DNA of 20,857 bases from positions 1 through 20,857 of the IMG/VR virus record IMGVR_UViG_3300025687_000419. One strand, given 5' to 3'. How positions within the stretch are numbered: position 1 is the stretch's first letter; each line of letters opens with the position of its first letter. The notes beneath the pieces were generated by a model. It was not told where the DNA came from. It saw only the letters and a program-made list of their open reading frames with translations, and searched no databases. Origin of the DNA: a virus. This document shows positions 12,845 through 20,073 of the stretch, in pieces. Made by a program: the position numbers and the translations under genes.

Positions 12845-15373
12845 TCACATTCCTTTCATAAGGTCTTGGGCGACTTTGTCTTGATCCAACTTCAGTCGAG
12901 CCGCATCCCGAGAAAGTCGGGCCGCTTCGATGCGCTCTTCCATCTCCTGATCACCCAGTGCTAAGGCGATCTTAAGATCCTGTTCTTCCATTTTCATCTC
13001 GTACTCTTGCTCCATCTTCTCGCGCTCCATCTGCAGGCGCTGGGCTTCGGTCTGAGATTTGATCTGCATCTCAGCCTGGTCTCGAGCCGCACGACGTTTG
13101 GTCTCAGCCATCGAGGTCTCAAGCAAGACCTGACCGTCAGGCGTGAGATTGGGCTTTTGCTTGTACTTCTGAGCGAGTTGGACAATGCTTTGGATGACCG
13201 GCGTGATGCCCTGCAGGGTCTCCTCGGCGTCCAGAGAAACGTGCTGGGATGCCATAGCAAAAAGCTGATCGACCTGCTTGGGGTCGTTTATAAGCTCGTA
13301 GGGGTCCAGTTTGCGTCCCATGGATTTCTGGACATAGCCGTTCATGCGGGTGAGGTACCACAAGCCAATGTGCTGCTTGAGGTGCTCCATAACCTTGGGC
13401 ATAAAGGATGGCGCAATAAGAGGATTGGCACCCAGAGACGGGTCTTTGGCGTAATCGAGGTGCGCCTGAATGTGCGCCAAGTGGTCCTGCTCAGGGTACG
13501 CAAAGGCGGCCTGCCCGATTGTCATCGCCACATTCTCGTTGGCAGAGTCAATCTTCACAGGCGGCGGTACGTTGGTCATTAACTCGTTGACACCCGGTAC
13601 CTTGATCTGTTTTAAGAAGCGCTCGATTACCGCTCGACGGTTAAAGAGGTCCTTATTCTTGTCCATGATGGCCATAACCGCTTGGATTTGGGCCATTCTT
13701 TGGGTTTCAGAAAAAATATGGGGGTCCGACACGGGGATAACGTCCGTTTGACGGCGGAAATCCTCTCGTTTGATCTCTAATTCCTCGATCAACTCGCCTT
13801 TTCTCATGTCTTCCAGATACCAGCGGTCAATACGCTGGAGAATCCGCAGAACACGGCCTTGCGAGTCGTGCAATCGAGCGTGAATCGCAGAAAACACCGC
13901 GGCACCCTGCTCAATTAAGGCCTGAGTCGTTCCCACAGGCGTATTGGAGTTGACATCGGCAATCTTTTCCTCTGCCGTTGTCACAACGCCCTTGGCAGCG
14001 CTCGTTAACCAGCCTAGAAGCTGGAAAAGCACCGCACTTGGGGGGTTAAACGGCATTGGCATCGCAATTTTACGGATGTCATCCACACCCGGAGCGCCCT
14101 CAATCTCTGCCACCTGCGTGACTTCAACCTGCTGGGACTGCCCAGAGATCTTTGCGCCCTTAAGTTTGAGCATAGTCGCGGCATTATTGATGTGTGCCGA
14201 GTCCAATAGCGCCCTCAGAGCGCCCGTTAGAGCCGCTGATAGACCTCCGATGAGGTGAGGCAAGCCAACCGCGTAAGCGCCCCGCCACGGAATGAATTTG
14301 AACTCGACGATCCAGTCCAATTTCGTCATCGTCTCGTCGCCTTCTTCCCAGTTGCGATAAAGACCAATGACCTCGGCGTCCAGTTCGTCGATCATCAGGA
14401 TGTACGGAGCCATTTCACCCTTGGAATACTCGTCATCCGGCAATTCCATGTGGGTGTAGATGTGAAAGACTCGTCGAATACCGTCTTCGTTGTCGTTTTC
14501 GTTCTTGCCCTCAACCTTCCATGTGGCCTTCTGAGCGGAAGTGGGGTCCGGGTCCATTGTCGCTTTGACAAAACGGATGTCTCGGTACAAACCAATACGG
14601 ATACGACGCTCAAACTCAAAGTTTGAGATGTCTTGAACCTCGGTGGCACGCTGAGCGGTGTAGAAATTCGTAGCCGCAAAGGGCAGAAGAACGTTATCGA
14701 TAGGCAAAAACTCCGCGCATGGGCGCTTTTGCTTGTCGTCGTACCAGAGTTTTAAGAATTGGGAGCCGCCAAGAGGTAGTTGGGTGAGCATCTGCTCCTG
14801 CTCGTCCCTAAATTCTGGGATCTGCTCGGTCAACTGCCAGTTCATGTAGTCGCGTTTACGCTCTGCGACCTCCACTTTGCTCTGGTCAACGTCACCCATG
14901 ATCTTGGTTCGAGTGGGGCCGTCAGGGGGAAACAGTTCTTTGATGGCGCGAGAGGCAAAGTCAATGCAGGCTTCAGCCATGATCGGGTGGACAACCTTGC
15001 TTGCACCCTCAAAGTTCGCTCCGCCAGGTGCGTCATGGCCTAATCCGGTGCGCTTAATGCCCTCTTCGTACTGCTTGTCACGCTCCTTCCGGGCTTGCTT
15101 GTCCTTCTCAATGAGCTTGATATAGCGCAGGGCGATGGAGCTTAGATTCACCCCGTCGATCATGTCGTTATCGGCAAGGTTTTCGTAGAAGTCAGGGTTA
15201 TCCACAGGCCCCTTGGTGTCGAGCGAGACCACTACGGAGCCGTCTGGCAGTTCCTCAAGCTCAGAGTCATCAAGGTCAAGCTCTACTTCAACGCCTGCCT
15301 CTGCGTCTTCATCCATCGGTTGGCCGCCTACAAACCGTCCAAACTCTGGGTCGATGGGGAATTGTTCTGCCAT
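12845..15373 (-). CDS. Portal protein, P22-like, 842 aa
   Basis: The dodecameric ring through which DNA is packaged and ejected, and the site of neck attachment. An acidic N-terminal about 65 residues precede the conserved core. Its landmarks are YEEGIKRTGLGHDAPGGANF and ASKVVHPIMAEACIDFASRA (helix of the clip/wing region), followed by KELFPPDGPTRTKI, QMLTQLPLGGSQFLKLWYDD and CAEFLPIDNVLLPFAATN. Later come LSAALTGALRALLDSAHINNAATML and SNTPVGTTQALIEQGAAVFS. The C-terminal about 120 residues are a charged coiled coil (AEMQIKSQTEAQRLQMEREK...), like the barrel of large portals. 842 aa is long, even compared with P22 gp1 (725). AAGGA is six bases from the ATG. Confidence 0.88.
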   Translation of the reverse strand: MAEQFPIDPEFGRFVGGQPMDEDAEAGVEVELDLDDSELEELPDGSVVVSLDTKGPVDNPDFYENLADNDMIDGVNLSSIALRYIKLIEKDKQARKERDKQYEEGIKRTGLGHDAPGGANFEGASKVVHPIMAEACIDFASRAIKELFPPDGPTRTKIMGDVDQSKVEVAERKRDYMNWQLTEQIPEFRDEQEQMLTQLPLGGSQFLKLWYDDKQKRPCAEFLPIDNVLLPFAATNFYTAQRATEVQDISNFEFERRIRIGLYRDIRFVKATMDPDPTSAQKATWKVEGKNENDNEDGIRRVFHIYTHMELPDDEYSKGEMAPYILMIDELDAEVIGLYRNWEEGDETMTKLDWIVEFKFIPWRGAYAVGLPHLIGGLSAALTGALRALLDSAHINNAATMLKLKGAKISGQSQQVEVTQVAEIEGAPGVDDIRKIAMPMPFNPPSAVLFQLLGWLTSAAKGVVTTAEEKIADVNSNTPVGTTQALIEQGAAVFSAIHARLHDSQGRVLRILQRIDRWYLEDMRKGELIEELEIKREDFRRQTDVIPVSDPHIFSETQRMAQIQAVMAIMDKNKDLFNRRAVIERFLKQIKVPGVNELMTNVPPPVKIDSANENVAMTIGQAAFAYPEQDHLAHIQAHLDYAKDPSLGANPLIAPSFMPKVMEHLKQHIGLWYLTRMNGYVQKSMGRKLDPYELINDPKQVDQLFAMASQHVSLDAEETLQGITPVIQSIVQLAQKYKQKPNLTPDGQVLLETSMAETKRRAARDQAEMQIKSQTEAQRLQMEREKMEQEYEMKMEEQDLKIALALGDQEMEERIEAARLSRDAARLKLDQDKVAQDLMKGM

Positions 15374-15385
15374 TTTGTGTCCTTA

Positions 15386-17305
15386 TTAACTGAGTACGGC
15401 GGCGAGAGCGCCCTTACGAACGGCTCCGCCCTTCTTTTTCTCGGTGCGATAGTCAGGCATTCCTTCTTTTTTATAATATGGCATCAACACACCCTCGCCT
15501 GTTTCAATCATGTCAAGAATGTAATTGCGAATGTTTCGTGGTGTTGGGGTGGTGCCTAACCCTTGAAGGGTGTATGCCGTTTGTTTTTCAAACAAATCCA
15601 ATGCATCACCTCGTGGAGACTTTAACCCGGTAAGTTCACCACCACCAAACCACCGCCCTGCTTGCGCCATACCGCCGGGTATACCCATCTCTTCGGCAAT
15701 TTGAAGCATTTGACTTTCTGCTGGTCCATATTCGGGGGGTGCAAACCCGCCCTGTTTTGAGAAGTAAGGATGGAAACGACTTCCCCTTGTTTCGCCAGCG
15801 GCTTCGTGAACATCAAGCACAACAGACTTGCCAAAATCCCCGGCTTTTTGAGTGCCGTAAGTTGGAATTTTGTAATTTGTTGGGATGTTTGCTTTTGATA
15901 ATTCGCGCAAGTCTTGATTGCCCTCGAGCACTGATTTAACGCCCTCTCGATGCACCGGCATCAAAGACAAGCCTTTCCCATACTTTGCTTTAAAAGCGTC
16001 CATTTCTTTTCTTACAGTTTTATCGTCCATTGGTATGCCACGCGCATTCATGTCACGCAAAAATTGGCCAACGGCCATTTCATTCATGATTGAGTTGCGA
16101 GCAGACGCCGGCGCTATGGAGTAAATAAACTGATTGAACTGCTCTTCAGGAATGCCGCGCTCTAATGCCGCAAGTTTGAGCGGATACAGAGATGCATAAA
16201 ACGTCTCGCCACCCAATGGGAGACCACGTTCAATTTGTCCCTTAATGAGGGATCGGTTAACCGGATCTTGATAAATCTCCTCCATTACTGACAATGCGCC
16301 TGATCGTGGCGCTTCGTAGCGGGGAAACCTTGACTGTTCGATGCCTGGGAAACCTTCCAACGCATCCTTAATGCGCTCTCTGTCAAAGGCCTGTAATTCT
16401 TTGCGAGGTGGCTGCCACGGCTCTGTGGGTTGTTTTAAAAAGTCTTGTGTTTTTTGAATTCGACGTTGGACAACCTCAGGAACGTTTTGCATCTTTTGCA
16501 TCTTTGATGCTGAAGATGGAGCCTTAACTAGTTCTCCAAACTCTTTTTCTAGTGCAGGTTTTTGTCCTCGTTCCCATTGGAGTTTTTGTGCCGCTAAGCG
16601 TTCAGATCTCTGCTTGATCGCTTCGTCCGTTAGTTTGGGGTTCTGTTTGCGTAATTGATCTGCAATTCGAGATGCGGTGCTTTCTAACACCTTCGGTGAA
16701 TACAAAGGCGCATCTTTTTTGGCCGCCTTCACCGCCTCCTGAGCCTTTTCAATGCCAGTCAACGCAGATTTAATTGGACCGCCTCTAGCCATTTGCAACA
16801 TACGTTCTTGCGACTTTAATCCAAGAGGATCGTATGGGAACATATCAGGGCGATTTGCGTCGATGGTCGGCTTTTGTATCTCAATGAACTCGCGCAGACG
16901 ATCTGTTGACGGGGCATTGATGTCGCTGGGCCGATAACCGCCCGTATCCGTTCTGCCGAACTGGCTTGCAATGTCGTACTCAGAGAAAAAAGGAAGAAGT
17001 TTTTGAACATCAGCCTCTGACGCACGACCCATGCGATACATTTCTAACGTCTGATTTAATTTTTCATTGATATCTTGCATGGGCTGACGAATTGCAGAAT
17101 AAAACTCTGAACCACCACTTTCCTCAAACCGACGATTTTCTTCTTCAAGTTCACGTTGCAGCTTTCGGTTGAACTCTTCTAACTTATCCGGCGATGATGT
17201 AGGCGTACCAACACCACTCTTAGCGTTACCACCTGCGGCAAACTTTTTAGAAAGGTTACCTCTGCCAAACATCGGGATCAACATGGGGTCTACTTGGAAA
17301 GGCAC
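15386..17305 (-). CDS. Large virion-associated candidate with KGG boxes, 639 aa
   Basis: Starts with GTG at 17305, supported by AAGGAGG six bases upstream; an ATG seven codons in is a weaker alternative. Residues 11-26 (PMFGRGNLSKKFAAGG) match a box in the preceding 912-aa protein. Residues 40-110 and 180-320 are charged and helical. A folded C-terminal domain, about 390-600, includes SIAPASARNSIMNEM, DFGKSVVLDVHEAAGETRGS, YGPAESQMLQIAEEMGIPGG and QAGRWFGGGELTGLKSPRGD. It resembles modules seen in large phage polyvalent proteins. The end, EKKKGGAVRKGALAAVLS, is another KGG tail. Position between terminase and portal and pairing with the 912-aa protein suggest an internal or ejected protein. 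Its base composition looks AT-richer than its neighbours. Function inferred only. Confidence 0.72.
   Translation of the reverse strand: MPFQVDPMLIPMFGRGNLSKKFAAGGNAKSGVGTPTSSPDKLEEFNRKLQRELEEENRRFEESGGSEFYSAIRQPMQDINEKLNQTLEMYRMGRASEADVQKLLPFFSEYDIASQFGRTDTGGYRPSDINAPSTDRLREFIEIQKPTIDANRPDMFPYDPLGLKSQERMLQMARGGPIKSALTGIEKAQEAVKAAKKDAPLYSPKVLESTASRIADQLRKQNPKLTDEAIKQRSERLAAQKLQWERGQKPALEKEFGELVKAPSSASKMQKMQNVPEVVQRRIQKTQDFLKQPTEPWQPPRKELQAFDRERIKDALEGFPGIEQSRFPRYEAPRSGALSVMEEIYQDPVNRSLIKGQIERGLPLGGETFYASLYPLKLAALERGIPEEQFNQFIYSIAPASARNSIMNEMAVGQFLRDMNARGIPMDDKTVRKEMDAFKAKYGKGLSLMPVHREGVKSVLEGNQDLRELSKANIPTNYKIPTYGTQKAGDFGKSVVLDVHEAAGETRGSRFHPYFSKQGGFAPPEYGPAESQMLQIAEEMGIPGGMAQAGRWFGGGELTGLKSPRGDALDLFEKQTAYTLQGLGTTPTPRNIRNYILDMIETGEGVLMPYYKKEGMPDYRTEKKKGGAVRKGALAAVLS
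17225..17275 (-). other. PMF-KKFA-GG box at the N-terminus of the 639-aa protein
   Basis: Residues 11-27, pattern PMFxxGxxxKKFAxGGx, matching residues 777-793 of the 912-aa protein with the same spacing. The DNA beneath the KKFAxGG half is also similar in both copies. Confidence 0.7.
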
Positions 17306-20028
17306 GCGAGGCCTCCTTTTTTCTTGAGTTGGGTGCGCTCTACTACATCACTTGGCGCAATGGCTCGTGCTCGAGTCGTGAGTAACTCTCGATTAAATTC
17401 GTCAATGGGAAGGGCAAGTCCGTACTCTTTGCCCACGAAAGGGTCAACCATCAGCATCTCTATATGAGGATCTTCGCCTCGTGTAGCCGCTCTACGGGTA
17501 GCGTAGTACTCAGCCACCTTCCTCTGGGGCGTGGTGGACAGCACAGGCTCCTCAAGCCTCTCGCCAGTGTAGCCGCGGTAGACGCCTTGAAGCATCTTCT
17601 TGCCTTCCTTGGCGGCTTCGCTTGCGCCCTTACTGATACCTTTAAGCACCTTCCCACCTGGTGCAAACTTCTTAACGGAGCCACCCTGCTTGAACATGGG
17701 CAAACCCTGAGAGAGGATGTCATTACGCATCTCCTCTGTGATGGGCATGAAGTAGACCTCGGACTCTTTCTTCTTGCCTTCGCCAAAGGGAATGGTGCGC
17801 TTCTCGAGTTGGACGCCGTAGCGCTTGCCGATCTCGTTTAAGTGCTTGGGCAGCATGTCGTCGTAGAGCTTGTCCTTGCCCTCGCCGCCAATCTTTAGGT
17901 CAAGATCGGTCATTACCTGCGAGTCGTTGGATAAGATCTTTTCGCCTACGCCCTTGCCTACAACTTCGGTGAGTGGCTTTCCAATAAACCTGTTGTACTG
18001 ACCTGCGTTGGTTTCCCAAACGAGTCCGTCCTTATCAACCGTTAGGCGCATCTGTTTTTTGTTCGCGTCATCAAGAGTAGGTTTTAAGTCAATCGTGACA
18101 TGCTTGAACGGGCCTCCGGGTGCTGGGGTGTACAACTCGACGGTGTAATCGTCGGTGTACGACTCAATGCGGTCAACCACGTTGGCCAAGTTGTATCGAT
18201 CCTTAACGATTTCGCCGACGGGAAAGCCGATGCCACCTTTACCCTCTTTAGCGGCCTTCACGAGGAAATTGTTGATGACGGGCTTGTACCAGTTACCGCG
18301 GAATGGATTGTCGGGGACGCCGGGTGCATTTTTGCCAAGCTGGGCGACCCTTTCGGCGGCCTCTCTATCGTATCCACCAGAAAAAGTGCCGTCATCCCAC
18401 TGCACCTTCCATGACGATAAACCTCCCGGTATATCTTCCTGTTTGACCGCCTTGCCTTTTATCAATTCATTTTTAGTTCGATAACCCTGCTTTGCCCCAG
18501 CAATCGCCCAGTCGGACTGGATCTCTTCTGCAAAGAGTGTCGGCGTACCGTCAATAGTGCGGTCGGTTGCACGGATGGAGCCAAAGGTATTCTCTGCGTT
18601 GGGGAAGTGTCCGTCGGGTGGTCTAAACACGCCCTCAACCTTGTCATCCGGTAGCTTATAAAGGATCTCGCGGTAGTTCTGGCCGCCAGGGATCTGATAA
18701 TCACCCTCAAAGTTAGTGGCACCATTAAATTCTGGAAAGTCCCCAAGCTCGTTATCAATCTTGTCGATCTCAGCCTCACGCCACTCAAACCTTTTAGATG
18801 CTGGTATGTATCGCAACTCTCCAGTATTACTGTCCCTTGCGTAGAAGCTCCCCGTGTTGTCAGCCTCTGCCTCGAGGTCGTCAAAGTGACGGTCAAGGGT
18901 ACGAATCAAGTGGTTCCGCAGGTGCGCCTTGTCTTCAAACTCTTCTGCAAGGTCTTCTTTGCCCAACCAATCAAACTGCCTAGGTAGGTATTGAATGACT
19001 TCCTTATCAATACGACCAGCACCAGCGATCCGCTCGTCCTCAATCAACTGCAGGCGGTTGGTCTCGAGGTAGTCCTGCACCTCCTGCTTTGTCACCTTCG
19101 GGGTGTTCTTTAGGTACTCATCCAACCCGGTGACCTTGATCTCTGCCTGAGGCACGCCCTTCATCTTGCTCAACTGGGCTAGGAACTGGGGGCCGGTACC
19201 CTTGTCCTGTAACTTATCTACACCCTCTGAGAGGCGTGATGAGAACCCGAGTGTATCCAGACTGATAGCGCCTACCGGGGGTGTCTCGAAGTACTCCTTG
19301 GTTGCCTGCGTTGCCTTCTGGGTAAGCGGCAGCAGGTCGTCACGAATGGCAAGGCGAGCGGCTTGACCGGCTGACTGAATGGCAGGCTTAACGACCGGTG
19401 CGACATCACGAGCGCCACGGATGCCCATCTCAAGAAGGTCGTCAATCTTTGAGATGTTCTTGATACCCGGCATGAACATCAAGGCATCGAGCTTAGATTC
19501 TTCATAAGCCCTCATAGGAGATTCGAGTGCGTCTCCTACCGTTTTAAAGCCCTCTAAACTCTTGTCTATGTACCGACCGTAGAAGGCACGCTCGCGCTCT
19601 TCCTCGGGCGTTAATGCGGCCTGATCTTTCTTTAGAAACTCAGGCAGGTAGATGTTGCGTTGCATAATCGCCTCGGGATCCATCCCAAAGGCTTCACCGA
19701 CCATTCCCTTGATGCCAGCGCCTGCGCCTGAGCCGATGGTGCCAATCGCCTTGATGGCAGCCGTAATGTCGTCAGGGATAAACTCAAAGCGAGCCATCTG
19801 ACCAAGTGTTTTCTGGCCGTACTTGGCTTGGAACGCGGCCTCTTCCTGCTCTTTACGCCTGCGCTCAGAGTCTGCAATGCGCTCACGCATCTTCAGCGGA
19901 TCAGTAGGCTCTTGAAGTCGGGGTTTCTCAAACACATCAGGATACCGCGACGCTAGCCCTTTGATCTGCTCTCCGGGCTGGGTGCTCATGAGTTCGTTGA
20001 ATAGGCGGATCTGTTCTTCGTCAGTCAT
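17290..20028 (-). CDS. Large polyvalent-type protein with C-terminal ART-like domain, 912 aa
   Basis: Residues 40-70 are charged helix and 84-125 contain a Gly/Ala-rich stretch (IKAIGTIGSGAGAGIKGMVG). Residues 440-780 form a core with FAEEIQSDWAIAGAKQGY (499-516), NPFRGNWYKPVINNFLVKAAKEGKGGIGFP (574-603), YDDMLPKHLNEIGKRYG (722-738) and YFMPITEEMRNDILSQGLPMF (759-779), a combination typical of large polyvalent phage proteins. A KGG-rich hinge (777-810) leads to residues 815-897, which resemble ADP-ribosyltransferase domains: GVYRGY with a conserved-looking Arg, VLSTTPQRKVAEYYA, IEMLMVDP and acidic DEFNRE. ARTs modify host proteins; here the activity is inferred. AAGGAGG precedes the ATG. Lies 45 nt after terminase. 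Likely packaged or injected, not proven. Confidence 0.75.
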   Translation of the reverse strand: MTDEEQIRLFNELMSTQPGEQIKGLASRYPDVFEKPRLQEPTDPLKMRERIADSERRRKEQEEAAFQAKYGQKTLGQMARFEFIPDDITAAIKAIGTIGSGAGAGIKGMVGEAFGMDPEAIMQRNIYLPEFLKKDQAALTPEEERERAFYGRYIDKSLEGFKTVGDALESPMRAYEESKLDALMFMPGIKNISKIDDLLEMGIRGARDVAPVVKPAIQSAGQAARLAIRDDLLPLTQKATQATKEYFETPPVGAISLDTLGFSSRLSEGVDKLQDKGTGPQFLAQLSKMKGVPQAEIKVTGLDEYLKNTPKVTKQEVQDYLETNRLQLIEDERIAGAGRIDKEVIQYLPRQFDWLGKEDLAEEFEDKAHLRNHLIRTLDRHFDDLEAEADNTGSFYARDSNTGELRYIPASKRFEWREAEIDKIDNELGDFPEFNGATNFEGDYQIPGGQNYREILYKLPDDKVEGVFRPPDGHFPNAENTFGSIRATDRTIDGTPTLFAEEIQSDWAIAGAKQGYRTKNELIKGKAVKQEDIPGGLSSWKVQWDDGTFSGGYDREAAERVAQLGKNAPGVPDNPFRGNWYKPVINNFLVKAAKEGKGGIGFPVGEIVKDRYNLANVVDRIESYTDDYTVELYTPAPGGPFKHVTIDLKPTLDDANKKQMRLTVDKDGLVWETNAGQYNRFIGKPLTEVVGKGVGEKILSNDSQVMTDLDLKIGGEGKDKLYDDMLPKHLNEIGKRYGVQLEKRTIPFGEGKKKESEVYFMPITEEMRNDILSQGLPMFKQGGSVKKFAPGGKVLKGISKGASEAAKEGKKMLQGVYRGYTGERLEEPVLSTTPQRKVAEYYATRRAATRGEDPHIEMLMVDPFVGKEYGLALPIDEFNRELLTTRARAIAPSDVVERTQLKKKGGLACLSK
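17306..17320 (-). promoter_or_regulatory. Ribosome binding site deciding the GTG start of the 639-aa gene
   Basis: AAAAGGAGGC in transcript sense, with six bases between AGGAGG and the GTG. The same bases are the lysine and Gly-Gly codons of the KKKGG tail of the 912-aa protein, so a protein motif and an SD share the DNA. Confidence 0.75.
17338..17586 (-). other. ADP-ribosyltransferase-like domain
   Basis: Residues about 815-897 of the 912-aa protein. It has the order Arg (VYRGY), Ser-Thr-Thr (VLSTTPQRKVAEYYATRRA) and a later acidic strand (PIDEFNRELL), consistent with the R-S-E ART class. The last Glu is only tentatively assigned and the domain is short, so it may be degenerate or have another role. 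Confidence 0.5.
17650..17700 (-). other. PMF-KKFA-GG box near the C-terminus of the 912-aa protein
   Basis: Residues 777-793, PMFKQGGSVKKFAPGGK. It joins the polyvalent core to the ART-like domain and is the partner of the box at 17225-17275. Confidence 0.7.
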
Positions 20029-20073
20029 GACGCCTCCTTATCGCGCCAGTTTAAGAGACCCGCCACTCGATGT

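Noticed and set aside
13007-13582. 191-codon plus-strand frame opposite the portal gene
   Set aside because: The portal frame is strongly supported by motifs; the antisense product is low-complexity and unrelated to any family I recognise.
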